Shown here: in pieces, positions 17,053-24,653 of the stretch | How the letters are laid out: every line of letters begins with the position of its first letter | Position numbering within the stretch: the stretch's first letter is position 1 | Source of the DNA: Prolixibacteraceae bacterium | GTDB lineage: Bacteria; Bacteroidota; Bacteroidia; Bacteroidales; Prolixibacteraceae | Assembly: GCA_025210775.1 (NCBI GenBank) | Contig: JAOARB010000006.1 | Coordinates: forward strand, 1 to 64,000 | Direction of reading: 5' to 3' | Length of the DNA stretch: 64,000 nt | Program-made: the position numbers and the translations under genes | Notes under the pieces: generated by a model | Seen by the model: the letters and a program-made list of their open reading frames with translations, nothing else | Database searches by the model: none | What the model was told of the DNA's origin: nothing

Positions 17053-17598
17053 TTAATATATATCCAACTCTTCCTCTTGATTCTTTTTATATAACAAAGC
17101 CAATTTGCCAAGCATAAGAGATATCTGCTTAGAGACTTTTAAAGTATCTTCACTGATTTCTTTCTTTTGCATACGCAGAAGAACAATACCATAAAGGAAA
17201 GAAAAACTTACTTGAAGTTCATTTTCTACATTCTCTCCCATTTTAGCCGCAAGTTCAACCAAACTCTCTCTTAGACCCATATAGTCTTGAGTATATTCAG
17301 GATATTTATTGCTCTTTACAACTAAGGTATGAAATTCGAAAAGATCATTAATCAGGTTCTTAATAAATTGCATATGACCAACCTTCTCAAGATGTTCACG
17401 CTTCATCATCTCTGCAAAATTGATATACCAATTTTGAATCTTCTCTTTTTCTAAATCATCAACAGGATATTGATTCACAATATTGTTTTTGATCTTCTCT
17501 GCAGAGAACTCTTGTGATCGGATAAGGTCTTCTATTTGGAATAGATAGAGAACATATTCTGCAATATTCTCTCTCTTCTTTTTTTCTGCAATATACAT
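17053..17598 (-). CDS. DUF4924 family protein
   Basis: 181 residues, wholly alpha-helical by composition, soluble and charged, beginning MYIAEKKKRENIAEYVLYLFQ, the signature of DUF4924, a family known only from Bacteroidota. Function unknown. It sits 16 bases after hslR and probably shares its transcript, so a link to ribosome or tRNA quality control (hslR, pth) can be suggested from context only. No catalytic motif is visible. Confidence 0.8.
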   Translation of the reverse strand: MYIAEKKKRENIAEYVLYLFQIEDLIRSQEFSAEKIKNNIVNQYPVDDLEKEKIQNWYINFAEMMKREHLEKVGHMQFIKNLINDLFEFHTLVVKSNKYPEYTQDYMGLRESLVELAAKMGENVENELQVSFSFLYGIVLLRMQKKEISEDTLKVSKQISLMLGKLALLYKKNQEEELDIY

Positions 17599-17614
17599 TG
17601 TATCTGTTTTTTAA

Positions 17615-18019
17615 TCAAAAATCATCTTCTTCCATCGGATCATATAGATCTTGGAAATGATCAATATCTCTACGTTCTTTTTTGGTAGGCCTTCCTGTTC
17701 CTCTATCACGAACACCATTCATCACATATCTTTGTGTCTTAAGTATTTCTAATTCAGAATCAGGAGTGACATCTTTCATATAATCTGGAACCAATTTAGC
17801 TCCTACCCTTTTTCCTATGATCCCAACGACTTTAAAGGAATAAGTTACAGGTTGTTTTTTTACTTGTACAGTGTCCCCAACCTTAACTGTTTTTGAAGAT
17901 TTAATAGGATGACCATTGACAGTTACTCTACCTTTTTTTATTGCCTCTGCAGCAATACTTCTGGTTTTGAATACTCTCACTGCCCATAGCCATTTGTCAA
18001 TGCGTACTTGTTCTTCCAT
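17615..18019 (-). CDS. hslR: S4-domain RNA-binding protein, Hsp15 family
   Basis: 134 residues. The S4 RNA-binding domain covers residues ~6-65 (RIDKWLWAVRVFKTRSIAAE ... GRVTVNG ... KVGDTVQV), followed by a basic tail with GTGRPTKKERRD and an acidic end. Hsp15 binds stalled 50S subunits carrying peptidyl-tRNA and helps recycle them. The neighbour pth acts on the same substrate, a sensible pairing. Cytoplasmic. Confidence 0.92.
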   Translation of the reverse strand: MEEQVRIDKWLWAVRVFKTRSIAAEAIKKGRVTVNGHPIKSSKTVKVGDTVQVKKQPVTYSFKVVGIIGKRVGAKLVPDYMKDVTPDSELEILKTQRYVMNGVRDRGTGRPTKKERRDIDHFQDLYDPMEEDDF

Positions 18020-18084
18020 GACGAATGATTAATAGGTTTCCCAAAGATCGTAAATTCTATATAATTGATTAGTGAAGATAGCGA

Positions 18085-18648
18085 TTATTTGGTATTATGA
18101 AAATTCATCGTTCTCTCTATACCGATAGTTACAAAAGCTTCAACAGCTTTTATCGCAGCATCAATTCTAATTGGAAGATCTAACTTCTCCTCTTTACTCC
18201 ACTCTCCAAGAACATAATCGATCTGTCTTCCTCTTGAGAACTCGTGTCCAATACCAAATCGTAATCTAGGGTAATCAGCACGACCAAGCGTTTTAGTTAT
18301 GTCTTTGATACCATTATGACCGGCATCACTTCCTTTTGCTCGAATACGTAATTTTCCAAATGGCAATGCTAAATCATCCACAACAATCATGATATTCTCA
18401 ATAGAGATCTTCTCTTGTTGCATCCAATAGTTTACAGCCTTTCCACTTAGATTAACATAGGTTGAAGGTTTAACCAACACAAGTGTTCTTCCTTTATGCT
18501 TAATTTCAGCAATCGCACCATGTCTTCCCGCTTTAAACTCAGCGCCCTTCTCTTTTGCTAATTGATCTAATACTTTAAAGCCAATATTATGGCGTGTCTC
18601 TTCGTATTCTGCACCGATATTACCGATGCCAACAATTAGATATTTCAT
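18085..18648 (-). CDS. pth: Peptidyl-tRNA hydrolase
   Basis: 187 residues. Cleaves peptidyl-tRNA released by drop-off so the tRNA can be reused. Seen: GIGNIGAEYEETRHNIGF (catalytic His in TRHN, substrate Asn), KPSTYVNLSG, VDDLALPFG, and KGSDAGHNGIKDI with the conserved GHNG. A terminator separates it from rplY, so pth-hslR-DUF4924 form their own unit even though rplY-pth adjacency is common in bacteria. Confidence 0.97.
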   Translation of the reverse strand: MKYLIVGIGNIGAEYEETRHNIGFKVLDQLAKEKGAEFKAGRHGAIAEIKHKGRTLVLVKPSTYVNLSGKAVNYWMQQEKISIENIMIVVDDLALPFGKLRIRAKGSDAGHNGIKDITKTLGRADYPRLRFGIGHEFSRGRQIDYVLGEWSKEEKLDLPIRIDAAIKAVEAFVTIGIERTMNFHNTK

Positions 18649-18661
18649 AGATGTTAATACA

Positions 18662-18706
18662 TTAAAAAAAAGTTTGTAAGGAGTAGCTAGTACCCTTACA
18701 AACTTT
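18662..18706 (-). terminator. Terminator of rplY
   Basis: 13-bp stem: 18669-18681 pairs with 18694-18706. The A-run at 18663-18670 gives the T-tract on the minus strand. Confidence 0.88.
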
Positions 18707-18747
18707 TATATAACGAGTTGTAATGCCTAAGGCATTGTAACTTTCAA

Positions 18748-19326
18748 TTAGTTTGCTTTTGCAGCATTCATTGCAGCACGAGCAGCACGTGTAATCATTA
18801 CTGTCGCAACTGGAGTAGATTTTGCATTCAAAAGCTCAAGACCTGCAGCGTCAACATCACCTACACGGAAACTTTGACCAAGACCTAGTTCTGTTACATC
18901 GATAGAGATATTATCAGGAAGATCTTGAGGAAGAGCTTTAACACGTAGAGTACGTAGGTTAAGCTTCAATTTACCCCCTTGTTGGATACCTTTAGCGAAT
19001 CCTTCTAGTTTAACTGGAACGTCAATTTTAACTGCTCTATCCTCAGAAATTCTAAGGAAGTCAACGTGAAGAACTTCGTCAGATACTGGGTGGAATTGAA
19101 TATCTTGCATGATTGCTTTACACTCTTTTCCATCAATAGTCAAATCGATAAGGTAAACGTTTGGAGTGAAAACAATTTTACGGAATTCGTTTGTTTCAGC
19201 TGAAAAGTGAACTGGAGCTTCTCCACCATAAAGTACACAAGGTACTTGTCCTGCGTTACGTAAAGCTTTAGTTGCTTTTTTACTGATAGTCTCTCTAGCT
19301 GCTCCGTTAATTGAAACTGATTTCAT
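18748..19326 (-). CDS. rplY: 50S ribosomal protein L25 (Ctc form)
   Basis: 192 residues, the long CTC form: an N-terminal 5S-rRNA-binding L25 domain (to ~95, with QVPCVLYGG) plus a C-terminal TL5-type beta domain (LKLNLRTLRVKALPQDLPD). It binds 5S rRNA in the large subunit central protuberance; long forms are linked to stress in some species. It has its own -7 element ~100 bases upstream and a terminator. Confidence 0.95.
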   Translation of the reverse strand: MKSVSINGAARETISKKATKALRNAGQVPCVLYGGEAPVHFSAETNEFRKIVFTPNVYLIDLTIDGKECKAIMQDIQFHPVSDEVLHVDFLRISEDRAVKIDVPVKLEGFAKGIQQGGKLKLNLRTLRVKALPQDLPDNISIDVTELGLGQSFRVGDVDAAGLELLNAKSTPVATVMITRAARAAMNAAKAN

Positions 19327-19425
19327 TTTATTTTATTTAAATTGTTACAGATGCTTACTCAGAAATAGGTTTAAAATTATCTCTGCATCACACCCTTTAA
19401 TATATTAATATTAAAAAAATCGTTG

Positions 19426-19433
19426 CAAATATA
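19426..19433 (-). promoter_or_regulatory. -7 element of the rplY promoter
   Basis: Minus strand TATATTTG, a perfect TAnnTTTG, lying just past the prs stop codon and 99 bases before the rplY start. Confidence 0.55.
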
Positions 19434-19440
19434 GCAAAAA

Positions 19441-20376
19441 TTAAATAAATGACTTGCTAATTGACTGATTATCGTAAACGTTACGGATAACGTCTGCAAA
19501 CATATCAGCACAAGAAAGTACTTTAATTTTAGCTGATTCTTTTCTAAGAGGGATAGTATCTGTGAAATATACCTCATCAAGACCTGATGCTTCGATGCGA
19601 TCGTAAGCAGGTCCAGAAAGTACTGCGTGAGTAGCGAAAGCACGTACACTAGTAGCTCCCATTTCTTTCATAAGATCGGCTGCTTTGGTGATGGTTCCTG
19701 CAGTATCGATCATATCATCAACGATGATAACATCTTTACCTTTAACATCTCCAATAAGTGTCATGTTATCGATAACATTTGCTTTAGCACGTGTTTTGTG
19801 ACAAAGAACAAGATCTGTTCCTAGGTGCTTAGCATAAACGTTAGCTCTTTTTGATCCTCCAACATCAGGAGAAGCAATAACAAGATTTTTAAGGTTCATT
19901 TTCTCAATATGAGGAATGAAAATCGTTGTTGAACTAAGGTGATCTACTGGTACATTAAAGAAACCTTGAATTTGATCAGCGTGAAGATCCATGGTAATCA
20001 AACGCTCAATACCTGCAGTAGATAGCATATCTGCAATCAATTTAGCTCCAATAGAAACACGAGGTTTGTCTTTTCTATCTTGGCGAGCAAAACCGAAATA
20101 AGGCATTACTGCAATAGTTTGTTTAGCTGAAGCACGTTTTGCAGCATCCACCATTAAAAGAAGTTCCATCAAATTGTCTGATGGTGGGAAAGTGGATTGA
20201 ACGATGAAAGTGTGAGCACCACGAATAGTTTCTTCATAGCAAGGCTCAAATTCACCATCAGAAAAACGAGGACAAGCGGATTTACCAACTTCTACACCTA
20301 ATGAAGATGCGATTTTCTCTGTCAAATATTGGGTTTCAGTACCCGAAAAGATTTTTAATTTTTTGTCTACAGACAT
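19441..20376 (-). CDS. prs: Ribose-phosphate pyrophosphokinase
   Basis: 311 residues. Makes PRPP from ribose-5-phosphate and ATP for nucleotide, His and Trp synthesis. Seen: ATP-binding FGFARQDRKDKPR, the metal/ribose-binding DLHADQIQGFFNVPVDHL, the catalytic flexible loop with KTRAKANV, and the PRPP signature VDDMIDTAGT. Length and motifs are those of class I enzymes. Own promoter at 20419-20450. Confidence 0.98.
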   Translation of the reverse strand: MSVDKKLKIFSGTETQYLTEKIASSLGVEVGKSACPRFSDGEFEPCYEETIRGAHTFIVQSTFPPSDNLMELLLMVDAAKRASAKQTIAVMPYFGFARQDRKDKPRVSIGAKLIADMLSTAGIERLITMDLHADQIQGFFNVPVDHLSSTTIFIPHIEKMNLKNLVIASPDVGGSKRANVYAKHLGTDLVLCHKTRAKANVIDNMTLIGDVKGKDVIIVDDMIDTAGTITKAADLMKEMGATSVRAFATHAVLSGPAYDRIEASGLDEVYFTDTIPLRKESAKIKVLSCADMFADVIRNVYDNQSISKSFI

Positions 20377-20418
20377 CTCTCAGATTTATAATCAAATTAG
20401 TGATTGGATTCTGTGGGG

Positions 20419-20450
20419 CAAATCTAATAAAATGACCAAAGAATAACCAA
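20419..20450 (-). promoter_or_regulatory. Promoter of prs
   Basis: On the minus strand TTG (20450-20448), 21 bases, TAGATTTG (20426-20419), a perfect TAnnTTTG, 43 bases before the ATG. Confidence 0.6.
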
Positions 20451-20491
20451 TGAAACGACTATTAAAATTTCGTAATGAATGATCTTGATTC

Positions 20492-21097
20492 TTATTGACC
20501 TCTTAGTTCAGTATTAATTTGATCGATATAAGCTAGAAGTTCTTCCGATCCTTCACCAGTTTCAGACGATGTTACAAAAATCGGAGGAAGCTCTTCCCAA
20601 GATTTTAACAATTCTTTTTTATAATGTGCAATATTTTTAGCTTTTTGATTCTTTGTAAGCTTATCTGATTTTGTAAAGATCAATGTAAATGGCACACCAT
20701 TTACGCCCAACCATTCAATAAATTCCATATCTGGCTTCTGTGGTTCTAAGCGAGAATCAACTAAAACCATCACACAAGTTAGATTGTCTCTAGATTGAAT
20801 ATAGCTTCGAACAAAATCTTGCCATTTTCTACGTTGCGTACGAGACACCTGCGCATATCCATATCCTGGAAGATCGACAAGATACCAATCGTCATTAATT
20901 AAAAAGTGATTAATAAGCTGAGTCTTTCCTGGCTTTCCAGAAGTCTTAGCTAACTTCTTATGGTTGGTTAGCATATTAATCAACGACGACTTACCTACAT
21001 TCGAACGTCCAACAAAAGCGTATTCTGTTCTTTGTGATTTAGGACATTTGGTTGGGTCCGTATTACTAATAATAAATTTTGCCGTTTTTATTTGCAT
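20492..21097 (-). CDS. engB: Ribosome-biogenesis GTPase EngB (YihA/YsxC)
   Basis: 201 residues. Essential GTPase for 50S assembly. G1 GRSNVGKSS, G2 region SGKPGKTQ, G3 DLPGYGYA, G4 TKSD and G5-like SSETGEG are all present. Starts 55 bases after cdaA, on the same strand, and is probably in the folP-cdaA-engB transcript. Confidence 0.97.
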   Translation of the reverse strand: MQIKTAKFIISNTDPTKCPKSQRTEYAFVGRSNVGKSSLINMLTNHKKLAKTSGKPGKTQLINHFLINDDWYLVDLPGYGYAQVSRTQRRKWQDFVRSYIQSRDNLTCVMVLVDSRLEPQKPDMEFIEWLGVNGVPFTLIFTKSDKLTKNQKAKNIAHYKKELLKSWEELPPIFVTSSETGEGSEELLAYIDQINTELRGQ

Positions 21098-21152
21098 GGC
21101 TTCTGATTATATTGTGTTGAAATTTATTTTTTACTTAAATTAATGAAAAGAG

Positions 21153-21944
21153 CTATTCTGCCTGAAACTGTTTTTGTAATTGTTTTTTAAACTCATCTGC
21201 ATTGAGCCTACGATAGATATGTCCATCTCTTACAATACTAATGGTTCCATTCTCTTCAGATACTACAATAATAATTGCATCGGTCATTTCAGACATCCCT
21301 ATTGCTGCACGGTGACGCAAACCAAGGTCTGGAGATAAAGTACGTTGATCTGTAACAGGCAGAATACAACGTGCAGAGACAATAATGTTTTTATCCACAA
21401 TTACGGCTCCATCATGTAATGGTGAATTCTTAAAGAAAATAGTCTTAAGAAGCTCTTTTGAGATAATTGCATGAATATCTTCTCCCGTCTCTGAATAATC
21501 ACTAAGATCTGCTTTTCGTTGGATTGCAATCAAAGCACCCGTACGCGTAGCTCCCATCTCAGTACACGCAGAACAGATAATATCAATAACAGGATCATTG
21601 TTCACGTCTTCCTCTTGGGCATCAAAATTAAATATCTTATCGAAATTAATCCACCGGTGCAATTTATATTGTGACCCAAGCATGATCAAAAAACGACGTA
21701 TCTCTTGCTGAAAAACAATAATCAGAGCGATAACCCCAACACCAAAAAGTTGACCAAGGATAGTACTGATAAGCTCCATCTTAAGGGCTTTCACCAAAAG
21801 CCACACAAGGTATACCGTAAAGATTCCCATTGAGATATTAAACGCAATGGTCCCTCGAATAAGTTTAAACAACTTATACAGAAGGATTGCAACCAATAAT
21901 ATGTCAATAAAATCCAATAATCTTATGGTGATAAATAAGGGCAC
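21153..21944 (-). CDS. cdaA: Diadenylate cyclase CdaA (c-di-AMP synthase)
   Basis: 263 residues. Three N-terminal transmembrane helices (about 8-28, 32-52 and 58-78) precede the DAC domain with the catalytic DGAVIV and RHRAAIG motifs. It makes c-di-AMP, controlling potassium/osmolyte balance and envelope turgor. Start is GTG at 21944: the upstream in-frame codons reach a stop without an ATG, and residue order after GTG (PLFITIRLLDFIDILL) fits family N-termini. It begins 21 bases after folP; the folP-cdaA pair is usual in Bacteroidota. No CdaR-like partner is adjacent. Confidence 0.95.
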   Translation of the reverse strand: MPLFITIRLLDFIDILLVAILLYKLFKLIRGTIAFNISMGIFTVYLVWLLVKALKMELISTILGQLFGVGVIALIIVFQQEIRRFLIMLGSQYKLHRWINFDKIFNFDAQEEDVNNDPVIDIICSACTEMGATRTGALIAIQRKADLSDYSETGEDIHAIISKELLKTIFFKNSPLHDGAVIVDKNIIVSARCILPVTDQRTLSPDLGLRHRAAIGMSEMTDAIIIVVSEENGTISIVRDGHIYRRLNADEFKKQLQKQFQAE

Positions 21945-21965
21945 GATTATATTTTTTAGTTGAGA

Positions 21966-22847
21966 TTAATTTTTACTTGTTGACTTTGTCCATGACACAA
22001 TCTTAACGGCTTCTACTGCTTCTTTAACGTCGTGAACCCTTAGTATGTTCGCTCCTTGAAGCAAAGCCATTGTATTTATTACAGTTGTTCCATTTAAAGC
22101 CTCATTAGCATCTGTTCCTAGAGGTTTGTATATCATCGATTTTCTTGAGATACCCACCAACAATGGAGCTTCTAATATTTTAAAGCCATCTAGGCGATTC
22201 AATAGCTCATAATTATGCTCTAGACTCTTACCAAACCCAAATCCTGGATCAATAATGATATCGGCAACCCCTAATTCTCTAAGTTTAGCCACACGTTCAG
22301 AAAGAAACAAAAGCGTTTCTTTAAACACATCTTTATAATTAGGATTTTCTTGCATATTAGAAGGAGTCCCTTGTATGTGCATTAAGATGTATGGGACACC
22401 AAGTTCAGCAACAGTATGAAACATATGAGGATCTAATGTACCTCCAGAGATATCATTAATAATACATGGACCATGCTTTTCAATAATCTCTTTTGCCACC
22501 GTACTTCTAAAAGTATCTAAAGAAATGGCAGTGTCAGGGAAGTGTTTACGCAAAACAGTCATGGCAACATCCAAACGATTTACCTCTTCTTTTACCGTAA
22601 CACTATCCGCACCAGGTCTTGTCGAATAAGCTCCCACATCTAATATTGTAGCCCCATCGTCAATCATTTGTTGCGCTTTACCAACAATTTCGTTCTCCGT
22701 GTTATATCGACTCCCCTCAAAAAACGAATCTGGTGTGATGTTTAATATCCCCATCACGATAGGATTCTCCAGCGAAATCAGTTGCCCATTTAGCTGTATT
22801 GTTTTTCTATTCTTAAAGAAATATTTCTCGGGTTGATTAAATAACAT
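21966..22847 (-). CDS. folP: Dihydropteroate synthase
   Basis: 293 residues. Condenses p-aminobenzoate with dihydropterin pyrophosphate in folate synthesis; target of sulfonamides. Seen: MGILNITPDSF, the loop GATILDVGAYSTRPGA, DTFRSTVA, INDISGG, MHIQGTPSNMQ, IIDPGFGFGKS and GISRKSMI with the substrate Lys/Ser. First gene of folP-cdaA(-engB), preceded by the small-RNA array region. Confidence 0.97.
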   Translation of the reverse strand: MLFNQPEKYFFKNRKTIQLNGQLISLENPIVMGILNITPDSFFEGSRYNTENEIVGKAQQMIDDGATILDVGAYSTRPGADSVTVKEEVNRLDVAMTVLRKHFPDTAISLDTFRSTVAKEIIEKHGPCIINDISGGTLDPHMFHTVAELGVPYILMHIQGTPSNMQENPNYKDVFKETLLFLSERVAKLRELGVADIIIDPGFGFGKSLEHNYELLNRLDGFKILEAPLLVGISRKSMIYKPLGTDANEALNGTTVINTMALLQGANILRVHDVKEAVEAVKIVSWTKSTSKN

Positions 22848-23172
22848 GGTTAAAATATTAAAATTATTGATTGCAAAAACGCAGTATACAAAGTGTTGCT
22901 AATACAATACGATCACAAAAATAACAAAAATATAGTTCAACAAGACGTAGAATCACACTGATCAGACAAATATCAACAGACAATAATCCCATTTCTTCTT
23001 CATTTTGAACCGATAAGTGACAACAAGTGTCATTTAAACACACCAGAGGTTAGATCATCAAGCCCTGTTCTTCATTTACAAAAGAAGTAACTCGGAACTA
23101 ATTTATGCAAGAAACAGATCGTGGAAAAATATGGATCAAATGGAAAACAAGAAAAACGGAAAATTAAGACCC
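22848..23172. other. Intergenic region upstream of folP
   Basis: About 320 AT-rich bases between folP and the first small-RNA unit. No open frame of note. It must contain the folP promoter, but I find no perfect TAnnTTTG. A short hairpin (TGACA / TGTCA with a five-base loop, near 23016-23030) is the only local structure I see. Confidence 0.5.
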
Positions 23173-23263
23173 AAAAAAAGGATAGAGTCCCCACTCTATC
23201 CTTTCAAACCTAACTAACTAAACCAATAAAACTAACTAAATCCAAACCTATGAATTTAAAACA
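23173..23263 (-). ncRNA. Predicted small RNA, copy 1
   Basis: Predicted ~91-nt transcript. Promoter on the minus strand: TTTG 23300-23297, 20 bases, TATATTTG 23276-23269. The core runs through the complement of a plus-strand segment shaped like a Bacteroidota mRNA leader and start codon (…CCAAACCT-ATG-AATTTAAA). It ends in an 11-bp hairpin (23177-23187 with 23194-23204, loop TCCCCA) and seven U. No start codon lies in the transcript, so it is non-coding. Resembles DonS-type antisense RNAs that repress susC-like genes in Bacteroides; homology is inferred. Confidence 0.7.
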
Positions 23264-23268
23264 CGATG

Positions 23269-23300
23269 CAAATATAATGTTTTATAACATACTAAACAAA
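23269..23300 (-). promoter_or_regulatory. Promoter of small RNA copy 1
   Basis: TTTG - 20 bases - TATATTTG on the minus strand, a full match to the Bacteroidota consensus. Confidence 0.75.
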
Positions 23301-23425
23301 CATACCAGCAAAAATGTTTCAAAACATATAAAGAAATTTGCAGAACGCCAATTTCAAATAAAATTCACACTGTAATATGTTAGGTTCTTATGCATATCTT
23401 CTGAACATATCTAACTGATAGACAT

Positions 23426-23516
23426 AAAAAAAGGATAGAGATCCCGCTCTATCCTTTCAAACCTAACTAACTAAACCAATAAAACTAACTAAATCCAAAC
23501 TTATGAATTTAAAACA
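23426..23516 (-). ncRNA. Predicted small RNA, copy 2
   Basis: Predicted ~91 nt, the same length as copy 1. Promoter TTTG 23553-23550, 20 bases, TACATTTG 23529-23522. Terminator 23430-23440 with 23447-23457 (loop ATCCCG) and T-run from the A-run at 23426-23432. The core differs from copy 1 at only a few positions; the hairpin stem is identical while the loop differs, as expected for selection on structure. Confidence 0.7.
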
Positions 23517-23521
23517 CATTG

Positions 23522-23553
23522 CAAATGTAATGTTTTATAACATACCAAACAAA
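23522..23553 (-). promoter_or_regulatory. Promoter of small RNA copy 2
   Basis: TTTG - 20 bases - TACATTTG on the minus strand, full consensus match. Confidence 0.75.
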
Positions 23554-23605
23554 CGATTACACAAAAATGTTTCAAAACACATTAAAATATTTGATTTTAT
23601 TACAT

Positions 23606-23696
23606 AAAAAAAAGGATAGAGACTTATCTCTATCCTTTCAAACCTAACTAACTAAACCAATAAAACTAACTAAATCCAAACTTATGAATTTAAACA
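23606..23696 (-). ncRNA. Predicted small RNA, copy 3
   Basis: Predicted ~91 nt. Promoter TTG 23732-23730, 20 bases, TACATTTG 23709-23702. Terminator stem 12 bp (23611-23622 with 23627-23638), loop CTTA, T-run from the A-run 23606-23613. The sequence upstream of the -7 is unrelated to copies 1 and 2, yet the -33 TTG and its spacing are kept, which supports the promoter. Confidence 0.7.
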
Positions 23697-23701
23697 CAGT
23701 A

Positions 23702-23732
23702 CAAATGTACTTTGAACTTAGTGATATAACAA
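23702..23732 (-). promoter_or_regulatory. Promoter of small RNA copy 3
   Basis: TTG - 20 bases - TACATTTG on the minus strand. Confidence 0.7.
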
Positions 23733-23790
23733 CTTTAAGATGTTATTGTTTTCTGAAGTAAATCTTAAAATTAGATTAACAACTTTCAAA

Positions 23791-23873
23791 ACAAAGAGAA
23801 TGCAACTCTAGTGGTTGCATTCTCGAAATCAAACCTATAAAACTAACTAATCCAAATCATTGAATCTAAAAAC
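23791..23873 (-). ncRNA. Predicted small RNA, diverged copy 4
   Basis: The core is recognisable but shortened: it keeps the GGATTAGTTAGTTTTAT and GGTTTGA segments and lacks the middle GGTTTAGTTAG part. The terminator hairpin has a completely different sequence (GAGAATGCAAC 23796-23806 with GTTGCATTCTC 23814-23824) and a weaker T-tract. The -7 is TACCTTTA (23886-23879), one mismatch, and the nearest TTTG (23916-23913) is 26 bases away, so expression is less certain. Confidence 0.45.
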
Positions 23874-24101
23874 ACACTTAAAGGTACATTTAGAAATAGA
23901 GAAAATAGATGACAAAAACCCACATTTACAATGAATTGAAATAATTCATGTATTCATTGATACCTGCAGAGAAACTAAACAAAGGAGACTTTGTAAAAAG
24001 GAGTTTCTTGCTGAGCCTATCTCTATAATAAAACAAAGCGATCACTCTAGTCTGGTTGTTAAATCCAACAAACAACGATTCGACCTACAACCAGAGGGAA
24101 T

Positions 24102-24145
24102 CAAAAAACAAAGGGGCCAGATTCAAATGAACCTAACCCCTTTGT
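24102..24145 (-). terminator. Terminator of the aguA-aguB-YchJ group
   Basis: ACAAAGGGG (24108-24116) pairs with CCCCTTTGT (24137-24145) around a 20-base loop; the A-run 24103-24108 gives the T-tract on the minus strand, 24 bases past the stop codon. Confidence 0.75.
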
Positions 24146-24168
24146 AATATCAAATATGTTGAAAATAT

Positions 24169-24648
24169 TTACTTGCCACAGCATTTTTTAAATTTCTTTC
24201 CACTACCACACCAACATGGTTCATTGCGCCCCATCTTTCGAGAAGAAGAGATTGTAGACATCGCATCTACGACTTTGGTTGTTGCATTACCCGACACATA
24301 ATACCATTTGTCGCCACTCTTGATAAAATCAGATTTCTCTTCTAAGATCACTTGCTCCATCCCATCTCTATAATAAGCCTTAAAATGGACATTCCCCTTG
24401 TCGTCCTTAAAAGAAGAACTTAACACATCTAATTTGGTATATGTAATTTGATCACACCACTCTATTAGATCCGATTTTTTATTTGGCTTAGCTAGTTGTT
24501 CGGTATCTAAAATATAATCCACCTCCCCTAAAGAGAAAGCTGTAAAACGTGACCTCATCAACTCCTCTGGTGTTTGAGCATTTTCTCTTTTTGAAATAAA
24601 ACGTCCACAACAATGGTTATAATCCTCTACTTTTCCGCAAATACACAT
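24169..24648 (-). CDS. YchJ-like SEC-C motif protein (UPF0225)
   Basis: 159 residues. An N-terminal Cys cluster (CICG...CCG) and a C-terminal SEC-C zinc motif (RNEPCWCGSGKKFKKCC) bracket an NTF2-like central domain (RSRFTAFSLGEVDYIL). This is the YchJ architecture; the biochemical role is not established. The SEC-C motif binds zinc and, in SecA, SecB/ribosome. It follows aguB by 5 bases, so it shares the transcript, though I see no metabolic link to polyamines. Confidence 0.88.
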   Translation of the reverse strand: MCICGKVEDYNHCCGRFISKRENAQTPEELMRSRFTAFSLGEVDYILDTEQLAKPNKKSDLIEWCDQITYTKLDVLSSSFKDDKGNVHFKAYYRDGMEQVILEEKSDFIKSGDKWYYVSGNATTKVVDAMSTISSSRKMGRNEPCWCGSGKKFKKCCGK

Positions 24649-24653
24649 ATATA

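Larger units (their letters stand above)
23173..23913 (-). repeat. Tandem array of four related small-RNA transcription units
   Basis: Three near-identical direct repeats (starting 23173, 23426 and 23606) and one diverged copy (from about 23791) lie head to tail. Each contains, reading the minus strand, TTG/TTTG, 20 bases, TAnnTTTG, a ~50-base conserved U-rich core with TTTAGTTAG motifs, a 11-12-bp GC-poor hairpin and a T-run. Copies 1 and 2 also share ~25 bases upstream of the promoter. Unit lengths of 180-250 bases differ by spacer. Confidence 0.85.

Noticed and set aside
23251..23390. Plus-strand short ORFs beginning ATGAATTTAAA in small-RNA copies 1-3
   Set aside because: They start well but the peptides diverge at once, substitutions between copies 1 and 2 change residues freely, copy 3 has another sequence and copy 4 has no ATG. 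The promoter and terminator signals are on the other strand.
23173..23913. CRISPR array
   Set aside because: Only four units of 180-250 bases, with no short repeat/spacer regularity; the repeats carry promoter and terminator signals.
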